From the NCBI RefSeq assembly GCF_963665055.1, contig NZ_OY762015.1:1116001-1180000 (forward strand): a stretch of 64,000 nucleotides of DNA, in the 5' to 3' direction. Below, in pieces: positions 14,112-28,308 of this stretch. Within the stretch, counting starts at the first letter, position 1. Each line of letters begins with the position of its first letter. This DNA comes from an uncultured Methanobacterium sp. GTDB lineage: Archaea; Methanobacteriota; Methanobacteria; Methanobacteriales; Methanobacteriaceae. The notes under the pieces are model-generated. The model did no database searches and was not told the origin of the DNA. It saw nothing but the letters and a program-made list of their open reading frames with translations. The translations under genes and the position numbers were made by a program.

Positions 14112-14522
14112 TTATTCTCCCATCACTGTAACTGTTAACTTCCTCTGCCTTGGACCATCCAGTTCCACAAAGAAAATACTCTGCCAGGTTCCCAGCATCA
14201 ATCGACCATTTTCAACAGGTATAGTCTCACTTCCCCCTAAAAGGAATCCTCTGATATGACTGTCGGCATTGTTATCAATACGGTCGTGCTGGTAACCTGC
14301 ACCCTCTGGAACCAACTTTTGAAGGGCTAATTGAAAGTCTTTCAAGAGACCTGATTCATTTTCATTAATAACCACCCCTGAAGTGGAGTGACGACTGTAA
14401 ACATTCAAAATCCCCTCAACAATACCACTATTTTTAAGAACAGCCTCCACATCCGGGGTAATATCATGGATTTCCACTCTCTGGGATGTGGTTACATTCA
14501 CAGTTTCACGTTTTAAAGCCAT
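14112..14522 (-). CDS. YjbQ/UPF0047 family protein
   Basis: A 136-aa protein of the compact YjbQ/UPF0047 fold, widely conserved and sometimes annotated as a secondary thiamine-phosphate synthase enzyme. Signature segments: YSRHSTSGVVINENESGL (His/Ser-Thr site), HDRIDNNADSHIRGFLLGGSE, and the terminal GTWQSIFFVELDGPRQRKLTV. The conserved His and Asp/Asn residues form the putative active site. Its physiological role is unresolved across the family. The gene is monocistronic and convergent with pheT. Confidence 0.92.
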   Translation of the reverse strand: MALKRETVNVTTSQRVEIHDITPDVEAVLKNSGIVEGILNVYSRHSTSGVVINENESGLLKDFQLALQKLVPEGAGYQHDRIDNNADSHIRGFLLGGSETIPVENGRLMLGTWQSIFFVELDGPRQRKLTVTVMGE

Positions 14523-14699
14523 TAAGAACTTCCCCCTTTCTTAAGTATTTAATTTTTAAGACATTTTTGGCTTTTTAAAATATTTTTTAGCCTTTTTAAG
14601 ATATTTTTTAGAGAAAAAAAGGAATATTTTGTAGAAGTATTTTGCAGTAACTTAATTTGTAGGTAATGAATTTTTTAGTGAGAATAAAAAAATGAAGAT

Positions 14700-15404
14700 T
14701 TAATCTGATTGGAATTCCTCCGGTATATGTACTTCGGCATCTCCTGCAGAACAATGAGGTATGGCTGCTATTAAATTATGTATACGTTCATAGGGTACTG
14801 ATAGGAAGATAACATCTGCTTCAAACCCTTGATGGCTTCTGGCAGTCCAATCCCCCACACTCATATTTGTATTTCCACTGATTATGGTGTAAACTATTGC
14901 CGAATGACATAATGCACCTATAATTTGTTGTTCAGGTGATTTACCATCCCAGTATGTGTCGAGTGTTATAATGCGACATGCCTGTTCTGCATTACATAAA
15001 AATAGAATCATATCTGGACGTATTTCAGCCTTATCCAGAGGACATAATACCACCCTATCTGCTAAATCAGTGGCAGGTGGTGCTGTTAAAGTTCTCATCC
15101 TTTCAAAAGAAACTATGGAGCTTGTAAGTTTCTCACCCTTAGTGAGAAAGTTCTGTAACCTTCGTTTTTTCTTTCCAGTGTGGGGCTCGATAAAACCACA
15201 ATACTGACTACCACCCGGACATGTAGAAACATCCTGGTCAATGATGAAACTTTCTCCCTGACTTACAAGTTTCATTGCCTTACAAATTGAGGTTTTTTCA
15301 TATCGCCCACTTGAAATTTCGTCATTTGTAAAAGAAATAGCCATAGGTTCATATTTTAATTTGAAGACATTTTTAAAAACATCTGCCTGTTCTTTATAGC
15401 TCAT
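14700..15404 (-). CDS. DUF169 family protein
   Basis: A 234-aa member of DUF169, found in methanogens and other anaerobes. Visible features: KYEPMAISF near residue 20, conserved cysteines in SICKAM, DVSTCPGGSQYCGF and ILFLCNAEQACRI, and the C-terminal DVIFLSVPYERIHNLI. The spaced cysteines suggest metal or cofactor binding, but no activity is established for the family. The start is the ATG after a short AT-rich leader. It has no operon partner. Confidence 0.85.
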   Translation of the reverse strand: MSYKEQADVFKNVFKLKYEPMAISFTNDEISSGRYEKTSICKAMKLVSQGESFIIDQDVSTCPGGSQYCGFIEPHTGKKKRRLQNFLTKGEKLTSSIVSFERMRTLTAPPATDLADRVVLCPLDKAEIRPDMILFLCNAEQACRIITLDTYWDGKSPEQQIIGALCHSAIVYTIISGNTNMSVGDWTARSHQGFEADVIFLSVPYERIHNLIAAIPHCSAGDAEVHIPEEFQSD

Positions 15405-15738
15405 TTAACCATTCACCCCTCTAAAATTAAATTAACTGTTGGTTCATTTTAACTATTGGTGTTTCCCTTTATTCCCCTAATCCAATTAATTTTTTTCTAA
15501 AAAACTTCAGGGAAAAAATAGGAATTTATAGAATTCATAGGATTCGAATTGTTTATTGAAACTTAACAACTTGTTTACAAAGTAATGAAAATTTTATTGA
15601 GTTCTTGATAGTAGTATAATCTTAAAAACAGATAAAATTCTTAAAAGTAGTATATTCTAACAGATAAAATTCTTAAAAATAGTATAATCCTTTAAAATGG
15701 AATAAATTCTTAAATTTAATTTAAAAAAACAAGAAAAC
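15405..15738. other. Intergenic region with a 32-bp degenerate repeat
   Basis: An AT-rich gap between DUF169 and pyrI. From 15628 to about 15715 a unit beginning ACAGATAAAATTCTTAAAA and ending TAGTATA recurs at 32-bp spacing. Two copies are good and flanking copies are weaker (15609 and 15693 onward). The rest shows no gene or RNA. Confidence 0.7.
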
Positions 15739-16212
15739 TTAAAACACTCTAAACTGGGCTTCCACTTCGGCCTGATCCATGATCCGTTCACAGTAATGGC
15801 AGCGGAGTATCATCGGTTCTTTCTGCAGTACAGTGAAACGGGTGGTAACTGGTTCGTCGGTGTTGGTGATGCAGTTTGGATTGGAACAGGTTAAAATATT
15901 GTTAATTTCATCTAAAAGATTTACTTTTCCTTTTCCAACTATTTCATAATCTCTGATAATGTTAATAGTGGCATTAGGTGCAATGAGTGCGATTTCATCC
16001 ACTTCCCTTGATGCCAGTTCCCTACCTTCGATCTTGACTATGTCTTTGTTTCCCATTTGACTGGACTGTACATTCATGGCCAGAGTCACCGCTATTTTAG
16101 GACTGGGTAATCCCAGTATTTTAAGGACTCTAAGGGCTTTGTTAGCACTGATGTGATCTATAACTGTTCCATTTTTAATGGGTTTTACCTTCAATTCCCG
16201 GGGAGTTTTCAT
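15739..16212 (-). CDS. pyrI: Aspartate carbamoyltransferase regulatory chain
   Basis: The regulatory subunit of ATCase. It binds CTP/ATP and bridges catalytic trimers in pyrimidine synthesis. The 157-aa length is typical. The N-terminal nucleotide-binding domain contains GTVIDHISANKALRVLKIL. The zinc site is intact: Cys109, Cys114, Cys138 and Cys141 (CSNPNC, then CHYC), the same spacing as E. coli PyrI. AGGTGA lies 4 bases before the ATG. The catalytic gene pyrB is not adjacent, as is common in methanogens. Confidence 0.97.
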   Translation of the reverse strand: MKTPRELKVKPIKNGTVIDHISANKALRVLKILGLPSPKIAVTLAMNVQSSQMGNKDIVKIEGRELASREVDEIALIAPNATINIIRDYEIVGKGKVNLLDEINNILTCSNPNCITNTDEPVTTRFTVLQKEPMILRCHYCERIMDQAEVEAQFRVF

Positions 16213-16295
16213 GTTTCACCTTTTCTTTTTTCTAGGAGAAATATATTCTGATAATATTTTATAAGATTATCCCTAGACAATCTATCCTGATTATT

Positions 16296-16343
16296 AGAAA
16301 TCTAAATGGTTAGAAATCTAAATGGTTAGAAATCTAAATGGTT
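16296..16343. repeat. 16-bp tandem repeat, three perfect copies
   Basis: AGAAATCTAAATGGTT is repeated three times in the pyrI-secD gap, which is about 280 bases long. It is upstream of pyrI and downstream of secD. The gap also holds T- and A-runs at 16428-16445 just beyond secD, a plausible terminator region. No gene seen. Confidence 0.95.
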
Positions 16344-16492
16344 AATTTTTACAGGAGAACGGTGTTAATTTGTGGTTATTATGAAATTTAAAAGAATATC
16401 AAAATCAAGAATAAGAAGTAGGTATGATTTTTTTTAAAAAAAAGAGTAGGGAAAATAGGAATGATGTCAATTCCTATTTTGTTTCCATTAAC

Positions 16493-18546
<2,054 letters not shown>

Positions 18547-18968
18547 TTTAATCACCAGTCTTTCTTGTCATGTTCTTTTCTATAGTAAGTCTATATTTTG
18601 TGAAGATTCAATTGGAATTAGAATGTCGTTTTAAATTCTTTCAATAGCTTTTAATTGTCCTTAAGAGATTTTCCTATTGGGGGGTTTCCTATTGGGGAGT
18701 TTTCTATTGGAGATTTTACTATTGAAGATTTTCTTATACCAATTGTTTCAACTAACTTAACTGTAAATCTATCTAATTGTAATATTTTACACTTCGTAGA
18801 TATACGCTTCATTTTTATATGGTCATTAGTTTAAGTCAGTATACAATTTTATTTCATTTAATAATACAATTAATTTTATTACTATTATATCTGTAGTTCT
18901 GTCTCATTATATGATTTATTATATCCCTATGTGTCAGGTTTATTATATCCCGCATATTGGATGTTTTA
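18547..18968. other. Intergenic region with two decayed repeat arrays
   Basis: An upstream region of secF of over 400 bases. At 18673-18735 a 15-bp unit of the type TTTCCTATTGGGGAG recurs about four times and decays toward ACTATTGAAGAT. At 18911-18990 a unit containing TTTATTATATCCC occurs three times and merges into the flavodoxin gene end. Between them is plain AT-rich DNA. Confidence 0.7.

Positions 18969-18990
<22 letters not shown>
18911..18990. repeat. Repeat seeded from the flavodoxin gene 3' end
   Basis: On the minus strand the flavodoxin gene ends CCAATATACGGGATATAA. Downstream follow CCAATATGCGGGATATAATA and then a shorter GGGATATAATAAA, each carrying the stop triplet in context. 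The copies extend from the coding terminus outward. Confidence 0.85.
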
Positions 18991-19463
<473 letters not shown>

Positions 19464-19790
19464 AATTTACCTCAAAACTCAAATATATAAAGACTATGTT
19501 TTTAATAAAAGTGATATCTTCCAGGACTTGGTAACATTCCATGACTTGGTAAACATTTTTTTAAGACTTAATACATGTGGAAACGTAACTGGGAATGATG
19601 ACATGTCGTATATGTTGATAATCTCTGGTTATGTAAAGAATAAATGGGTTTACTAAGTTTTAATGGAATTTCTCACTTTTATCTCTTCTTCTCATAAAAT
19701 ATATGGATCAAACTTTATAAAGGTTTAGGGATTGGTGGTTCCCTAAAAAAAAGATGGGTTTTTCACCTTCATTTCATGAGTTACACTTGT
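19464..19790. other. AT-rich intergenic region
   Basis: This lies between the flavodoxin start and the argC end. CATGACTTGGTAA/CAGGACTTGGTAA form an imperfect repeat at 19519-19555. A TTTATAAAGG box at 19714 and a TTTTTTAGGG-type run near 19740 are visible. I see no supported gene. Short ORFs on the plus strand lack ribosome sites and recognisable content. Confidence 0.5.
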
Positions 19791-20801
19791 TTAAGGATGC
19801 AAACCACAACCTTCCAGTGACATGGTTTCAGGGAATCCACACATTAGGTTCATGTTGGCCACTGCTGCACCGGAAGCACCTTTAGCTATATTGTCAATGG
19901 CAGAAACAACAACCAGCCTACCATTGTCATCAATTTCAAAGCATCCTATATGGCAGAAGTTGGATCCTCGCACTGAACTTAAGCGTGGGATTTCACCATC
20001 ATCCAGCACACGTACAAATGGTTCATCCTGGTAATGGTTTTTATACATCTTTTGAATTTCTTCTGATGTAACTTCCTGGTTGGGGAAGGAATGAAGGGTG
20101 GTTATAATCCCTCTGATGACTGGTACCAGGTGTGGGGTGAATGAAACACGAACATCACCAAATTTCTGGAGTTTTTCCTGAATTTCAGGCATGTGGCGGT
20201 GGGTGGTGACTGCGTAAGGCACTATGTTGTCGCTGATATTGGGATAATGAGTTGCAGGTGTGGGTTTAATCCCTGCACCACTCACACCACTTTTTGAATC
20301 AGCTATAATCGTGTCCACCAGTCCTTCTTTTACCAGGGGGATTCCTGCCAGTATGGATCCAGTGGGGTAACATCCGGGGTTGGCAACCAGGTTAGCTTTT
20401 TTGATCTCCTCCCGGTACATTTCCGGTAATCCGTAAACTGCATCCAGAGGTTTTTTGTGTTTGAGACCGTACCATTTCTCGTAAATACTGACATCATCGA
20501 AACGGTAGTCTCCACTCAAATCAACTACTTTAACTCCGGTTTCCACCAGTTGGGGGACTATGTTCATGGAAGCACCGTGTGGTGTGGCAGTGAACACCAG
20601 GTCAGCATCTAAGTCTCCTGGAGCTTTGTCTTCAAATTTTAAATCCAAATCCTGGAGATGTGGGTGCACCTTTCGAACTGGTGTATCAGAATACTGTCTG
20701 GAGGTAGCAGCTACTACTTCCACCTTCTCATGATCCTTGAGGAATCTTAATAGTTCCCCTCCAGTGTAACCACTGGCTCCGATAATCGCTACTTTTAACA
20801 T
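19791..20801 (-). CDS. argC: N-acetyl-gamma-glutamyl-phosphate reductase
   Basis: Third step of arginine synthesis: NADPH-dependent reduction of N-acetylglutamyl phosphate to the semialdehyde. The 336-aa protein has the dinucleotide-binding GASGYTGGELLRFL at residues 8-21 and the active-site Cys144 in NPGCYPTGSI. The His of the HRHMPEI segment lies in the C-terminal half. GTGAG precedes the ATG. It lies about 2.9 kb from argB, separated by an oppositely oriented unknown gene and a DUF166 gene. A TATA-like ATATAATTTAAT on the minus strand near 20838-20850 could be its promoter. Confidence 0.97.
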   Translation of the reverse strand: MLKVAIIGASGYTGGELLRFLKDHEKVEVVAATSRQYSDTPVRKVHPHLQDLDLKFEDKAPGDLDADLVFTATPHGASMNIVPQLVETGVKVVDLSGDYRFDDVSIYEKWYGLKHKKPLDAVYGLPEMYREEIKKANLVANPGCYPTGSILAGIPLVKEGLVDTIIADSKSGVSGAGIKPTPATHYPNISDNIVPYAVTTHRHMPEIQEKLQKFGDVRVSFTPHLVPVIRGIITTLHSFPNQEVTSEEIQKMYKNHYQDEPFVRVLDDGEIPRLSSVRGSNFCHIGCFEIDDNGRLVVVSAIDNIAKGASGAAVANMNLMCGFPETMSLEGCGLHP

Positions 20802-20848
20802 ATTTTCTCACATACTTTTCTTGGTGTTCTGGCCTATTAAATTATATA

Positions 20849-20965
20849 CAAATTTACGCACATTTTCTAATTAATTATATCCAATTTATGCACATTTTCT
20901 ATTTTTATTCTAAACAATTTATGCACATATCCAATTTTCATGCACATTTTCAAATTATTATATTA
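20849..20965. repeat. TTATGCACATTTTC dispersed repeat
   Basis: Copies of (A)ATTTATGCACATTTTCTAATT begin near 20850, 20885 and 20928, and a shorter ATGCACATTTTC lies at 20941, at irregular 22-43-bp spacing. The divergent gap 20802-21232 otherwise holds AT-rich DNA expected to contain both promoters. No RNA gene recognised. Confidence 0.75.
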
Positions 20966-21232
20966 TAAATAAATTCATATTTTGATCACTATTCTTGGTT
21001 CATCATTATGAGTAGGCATAAATTTGCTTAAAATCTGATAAAAAATATCTTTAATTCAGGTAGTTGTGACTGAAACTGTTAATTTTTAGGGATTAAATTG
21101 ATTTTAAAATTTTATTAATTACCTATTCCTTATATGTGTTATTTATCCAGTTTTTGTGTGCTAATGGGTTGATTTTATATATGATGAGAAATATTATATT
21201 CATAAATTATATTAACAGTAAAGGTGAAGGTC

Positions 21233-22606
21233 TTGGGCTATTTAGTTTGCGATAAATGTCATGGAAAATACCGATTGAAAGATGGGGAGTCATCTAGTGA
21301 TTTTTCCAGATGTTCCTGTGGTGGGAATTTAAGATATGTCAGCAATGTAGATTCACTACGTTCGTCACCTTCTTCAGGTTTCAGGTTCAACTTAGCTGTT
21401 AACCGCAAAATCTTGGCAGGTGTTCTGTTTGTTTTTTTATTAATTGCCGCAGGTGTGGCTATTGGTTTTTTAAGTCCTTCAGGAAGTGTTCAGGGAGCTA
21501 ACTCTACTAATAACAATAACCAGAACTACTTTACTGATGTCCAGGCAGCACCTCAGAATGCTTCCATGGTGGTTCTTGGAGCTACTAACATTCAGGTTCC
21601 ACAGGGGGCAACTGTGGTCACCCAGGTGGACCGTGTGACCAAGGATCCGGCAAGTAAAGTCAACAACAGTTTGAGTCCGGATTTCAAACCTACTTCTCCT
21701 TCGCAATTAGTTCCGTGGATGGAAGGTGCACGGGTGAAGGAACTGATGAAATACGCAAATGTCACGGTAATACCTGCCACCAATGTACCGGTTAAGAAGA
21801 TCAACAACACATGGTATGGGCCAGATGATAAGGGAAATTATGTCTACGCAGTTGACCCGGGTAAAATGACCGATTTAAGGTCAACTGATGCTGGTAATGG
21901 CACCAGGATGGCAACTGTTACTCATGGTATGAATGTAATGGTTCCAACCGCTGTTAACAACCATGCTTCTTTAGTGGTAGCATGTGGAGATCTTCCAGGC
22001 AAAGCTCAGGCAGAGGCTTACATGAACACCAAGGGTATTAACTGTTACGCACCTTGTGACCGTTTCACAGGTACCTTACTGGATCAGAATTCATCAGGAA
22101 CTTCACTGGGAACCATGCCCATAAGGGCACTTAAAAATGGTAAAGGTGCAGTTATTGGGGCTCAACCTATTTACATGAATTTAAAAGAAAAGATCATTGT
22201 TCAGACCACTATAAAAGGTTACCCTGACCAGTACTGTGACGCACCCAAACGTTACTTTGATTCTTTTGAGAAAACCTACAATGTTACTCTGGATAAAGTA
22301 GTTGTGGATGCTAATGTGGGCCAAACCAGTTCTGTGGTGGATGCAGCCGAGAAAAATGGAGCTAACATCATTGCAGTTCGTGTTTTAAGCCCTAAAGATA
22401 AAGGTCCAGTTGAAGCATGGCTTAAAAAAGATCCTAACCACAGGGCTGTACTGTTCCACTCTGCAGCTTATGAACCCGGATACTCCCTGTTTTTCGAATT
22501 CCCCAATCAGGTTACCGGTGATGACACCAAACCAGTGTTCATAAAAAATATATCACAATCTGATTTACAGGATAGATTCAATAAAGTTAGAAGCCTATGG
22601 CAGTAG
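21233..22606 (+). CDS. Zinc-ribbon, membrane-anchored extracytoplasmic protein, unknown function
   Basis: A protein of about 457 aa with a cytoplasmic zinc ribbon (Cys6, Cys9, Cys27, Cys29 in LVCDKC and RCSCGG), a membrane helix at residues 58-80 (KILAGVLFVFLLIAAGVAIGFL), an Asn/Ser/Thr-rich linker, and a long extracytoplasmic region rich in N-x-S/T sites. The TTG at 21233 is preferred because AGGTGAAGG lies just upstream. It gives MGYLVCDKC, an N-terminus common in Methanobacteriales zinc-ribbon membrane proteins. The large C-terminal domain (NCYAPCDRF, GYPDQYCDAPKRYFDSF, AVLFHSAAYEPGYSLFFEF) is not one I recognise. Confidence 0.8.
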   Translation: MGYLVCDKCHGKYRLKDGESSSDFSRCSCGGNLRYVSNVDSLRSSPSSGFRFNLAVNRKILAGVLFVFLLIAAGVAIGFLSPSGSVQGANSTNNNNQNYFTDVQAAPQNASMVVLGATNIQVPQGATVVTQVDRVTKDPASKVNNSLSPDFKPTSPSQLVPWMEGARVKELMKYANVTVIPATNVPVKKINNTWYGPDDKGNYVYAVDPGKMTDLRSTDAGNGTRMATVTHGMNVMVPTAVNNHASLVVACGDLPGKAQAEAYMNTKGINCYAPCDRFTGTLLDQNSSGTSLGTMPIRALKNGKGAVIGAQPIYMNLKEKIIVQTTIKGYPDQYCDAPKRYFDSFEKTYNVTLDKVVVDANVGQTSSVVDAAEKNGANIIAVRVLSPKDKGPVEAWLKKDPNHRAVLFHSAAYEPGYSLFFEFPNQVTGDDTKPVFIKNISQSDLQDRFNKVRSLWQ

Positions 22607-22611
22607 TTCCG

Positions 22612-22670
22612 ATGAGTTTAGGATAGTATCTTCCAATTTAGGATAGTATCTTTTTAACTAAACTCTTTTT
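22612..22670. repeat. Short TTTAGGATAGTATCTT repeat
   Basis: TTTAGGATAGTATCTT occurs twice (from about 22617 and 22638), followed by a duplicated TTTTTAACTAAA. It lies between convergent genes and probably overlaps their terminators. Confidence 0.75.
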
Positions 22671-22719
22671 AACTAAAATCGGTATGAGTAACATTTGCCA
22701 TATAAGTTCCTTTTTTCAT

Positions 22720-23394
22720 TTATTTTTTCTTTTTATTAAAAATTTCTTGGTTATTTTTACCTAAAGCTTCTTGGAATGCTTCTTTATGGAAGTTAGCGGC
22801 CATTTCTTTTTTACATTCATCATCGGTGAAAAGTCTCATTTTAGGAGCACGGCAGGGATAATGTTGTATTCTAAGACCTGCTTTAATTGGTAAAGTTTCG
22901 GTGTTTTCGCCCACCATTTCTTCTGCCACGAATCTGGTGCTGCCACAGGGGGAGCAGCGTATAACCTCTACATCAACCACCTTATCTCCCTGACAGTTAA
23001 CCCTAACCACAGGCCGACCGAACTTGGATACGAACTCATCAAAGATGGGATTACCATTCTCAGTAAGGTCGCACATATTTTCAGGGCAGGTTACATTACC
23101 ATAGCTTTCCAACTGATTTTTGAAACCTTCTCCTCTCCAGGCACCAACGATTATCCATTCCACTTTATTGTGAAGGGCATCCACCAGGTCAAGGGTAAGA
23201 TCTGGGTGTAATACATAGGTTATAATAATATCTGCCTTTTCCAGACGGGCAATGGTTTCAGATGGAAGATCTATTTCATCCATGAAAGCGGAAGCCGGTG
23301 CTTCCATTACCATGTACTCACAATCAAATTCTTCTTTAATGGTTGCATACGCCCGTTCACCGTAGGCTCCGTCTGTTACTATGATTATTTTCAT
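22720..23394 (-). CDS. DUF166 family protein
   Basis: A 224-aa protein of DUF166, restricted largely to methanogens and relatives. It opens MKIIIVTDGAYGERAYATI like an alpha/beta nucleotide-binding fold. It then has ADIIITYVLHPDLTLDL, the Cys pair in VTCPENMCDL, RCSPCGSTRFVAEEM, and HYPCRAPKMRLF near the C-terminus. The CSPCGSTR segment and other cysteines suggest an iron-sulfur or zinc site. No biochemical role is established to my knowledge. It ends in a Lys run. It lies between argC and argB, with argB in the same direction, but the gap of about 270 bases argues against simple co-transcription. Confidence 0.85.
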   Translation of the reverse strand: MKIIIVTDGAYGERAYATIKEEFDCEYMVMEAPASAFMDEIDLPSETIARLEKADIIITYVLHPDLTLDLVDALHNKVEWIIVGAWRGEGFKNQLESYGNVTCPENMCDLTENGNPIFDEFVSKFGRPVVRVNCQGDKVVDVEVIRCSPCGSTRFVAEEMVGENTETLPIKAGLRIQHYPCRAPKMRLFTDDECKKEMAANFHKEAFQEALGKNNQEIFNKKKK

Positions 23395-23504
23395 AACAAT
23401 CTACCCTTTTTTTATTGTGGAAAACCCATTCTGGACTATTTTAAAAAGATATGGAATATTAAAAAAAATGTGAAAGTGTTTTAAATTAATTTACTTTCAA
23501 TTAA

Positions 23505-23640
23505 TTACCTTAAATTCTTCCAGTTAACCTTTTAATTACTTTCAATTAGTTACTACCCTTAAATTGCCTTCCCGTTAAACATTTTTATTACTTTCCAGTT
23601 AAACCTTTTAATTACCTTCCAGATAATCTAATTAAATTTA
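23505..23640. repeat. 24-bp degenerate repeat upstream of DUF166
   Basis: On the minus strand, units of the type GGAAGGTAATTAAAAGGTTT recur at about 24-bp spacing, with variants GGAAAGTAATAAAAATGTTT and GGAAGGCAATTTAAGG, and decayed copies beyond. This fills most of the DUF166-argB gap. Confidence 0.75.
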
Positions 23641-23661
23641 ATTTTCATGAAACTAATGATT

Positions 23662-24543
<882 letters not shown>

Positions 24544-24955
24544 ATATAAACACCTATGTGAAAGATATTGAGACAATTTTTAACGTTTTAAATGTTTAAA
24601 CTTATTTTTTAAACCTATTTTTCTAATAAAAAACCTTATTAATTTCAAATAAACTTATTCATTTTATTATTTCAACTAAATTCTATTATCTGTAAGATTT
24701 ATGATCTTCTTCAATTATTAATCTATTGTCACTGATTTTTCTTTGCCATTCATATTTCTAACAATCCATATTTCTCTAGCCATCCATATTTTCTTTATTA
24801 TAGTCTCTTCCAGAATTTCACATCTATTATTATTTCATTTAATTTACAAAATTATTTCAAGTAAAAGGGGGGGATGATCTGGTTATGATCTAAGTTATCC
24901 CTAAAACTTTAATCAAAATGATAAGTGGATTTATAATATAAACCAAAATAATAAC
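24544..24955. other. Divergent intergenic region, likely leaderless promoter at its right end
   Basis: An AT-rich gap between argB and the P-loop gene. Degenerate CCATATTTCT-type repeats lie at 24749-24793. At 24930-24938 a TATA-like TTTATAATA lies about 22 bases before the next ATG, which has no ribosome-binding site, suggesting leaderless transcription of the P-loop gene. No other feature seen. Confidence 0.5.
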
Positions 24956-25708
<753 letters not shown>

Positions 25709-25793
25709 ATCTAAGTTTGGATAAATTGAAGCATTATAAAAGGATCATAAAATAATTAGTAGCTTTTTAAAACTAGAAATAAATAATTATATT

Positions 25794-26955
<1,162 letters not shown>

Positions 26956-27015
26956 CAAAAATAAATTAAAATCATTTTTCAGGGATAAACTTATTCATAA
27001 CAGAGTAGGAATTTG

Positions 27016-28029
27016 TTAAAGATTCCATATAATCAAAATTGATTTGTAATTCATAAAGTAGATAAAATTTCCAATTTTAAAAAATATTATATCAAAGAAA
27101 GTACTGTTTAATTGTTTATTAGGAATTTTATAGTCCAATAAACGGACTAAATCTTTACGGTCAACATTATCTTTTTCAACGTTTAATGTTAAACCTTCTT
27201 TAATTGCTTTCAGTTTGAATTTTATTCCACTGCGTCCTTTTAAAATTGAATATCCAAATGTAAAAAGTTCAGTCGTGAATAAGGAGGGTAAGAATAATAA
27301 AAACTCTTTCCATGTGAAATATTTTTTTAGAATTATATACCTCCCTATTTCAAGGTAATAAATTTTTTCTGCAGGCACTCTAAGGGTATAATCATGACAT
27401 ATAACTGCATTAGGTACGTAAACTACTTTATATCCTTTGCTTTTCAATCTCCATGAAAATTCTGCATCATCCATATATAAAAAAAATTGCTCGTCAAGGC
27501 CACCTAAATCCAAAAAGTCTTGCATCCTAATACAAAAGCAAGCCCCTGAAATACTGCTCATATATTCTTGTTCAGTATATTTATCTATATTCTCGCCTAA
27601 CCCCTTGGTAAAACCTAAACCAGTGAAATGATTGATAATACCTACTGTGTTAATTGATTGACCATCATATAAAAGGATTTTGGGTACAGAAATTGTTTTT
27701 TCTTTGCCATCTAAATTCCTAACTAATTCTTCTAAAGAACCCTTAAAAACCTTAGTATCTGGGTTTAATAAGATTAAATATTCTCCTTCTGCATTTTTGG
27801 CACCTAAATTATTTGCCGCACAAAATCCTTTGTTTTTTGTTCTAATTAACTTCACATCAGGATAATTTTCTCCAACAAACTCCGGTGATCCATCGGTAGA
27901 ATCATTATCAACAATGATAATTTCAAAATCAGTATTATCGTAAACAGACTTCAATGATTTTAAACAGTTTTTAATATAATCTTTTTGATTAGTATTGACT
28001 ATTAATACACTGGTTTTAATTTGATTCAT
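27016..28029 (-). CDS. Family 2 glycosyltransferase (rhamnosyltransferase-like)
   Basis: A 337-aa GT-A fold enzyme, transferring a sugar from a nucleotide donor at the cytoplasmic face. It has SVLIVNTNQKDYIKNCLKSL at the start, IIIVDNDSTDGS, NKGFCAANNLGA, LLNPDT (the DxD-equivalent) and FFLYMDDAEFSWRLKSKGYKV. The layout resembles WbbL-like rhamnosyltransferases. The C-terminal part has one or two hydrophobic helices. It is the first gene of the glycan region, divergent from the ATP-grasp gene. Confidence 0.9.
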   Translation of the reverse strand: MNQIKTSVLIVNTNQKDYIKNCLKSLKSVYDNTDFEIIIVDNDSTDGSPEFVGENYPDVKLIRTKNKGFCAANNLGAKNAEGEYLILLNPDTKVFKGSLEELVRNLDGKEKTISVPKILLYDGQSINTVGIINHFTGLGFTKGLGENIDKYTEQEYMSSISGACFCIRMQDFLDLGGLDEQFFLYMDDAEFSWRLKSKGYKVVYVPNAVICHDYTLRVPAEKIYYLEIGRYIILKKYFTWKEFLLFLPSLFTTELFTFGYSILKGRSGIKFKLKAIKEGLTLNVEKDNVDRKDLVRLLDYKIPNKQLNSTFFDIIFFKIGNFIYFMNYKSILIIWNL

Positions 28030-28308
28030 AAAAAAACCTACAAAATTACATTCGACATTTTATTAAATATTAACATATTTAATAGTTCCTATTTTCTTAC
28101 AATCAATCTTAACCTACAATCGACCTTTCTATTCATAATTTACATAAAATATAAATTACATATTTACTATTAACCATATAGACTTATAGAATGTTAATAT
28201 AAAGTTGTATTTAAAACGTTACTCCTATAAACAATTATAAATTTTAAATGTATCTCTTGTAATAAAAAGAGAACATAACATATCATGTGATTTTAATGAG
28301 GTGTTACC

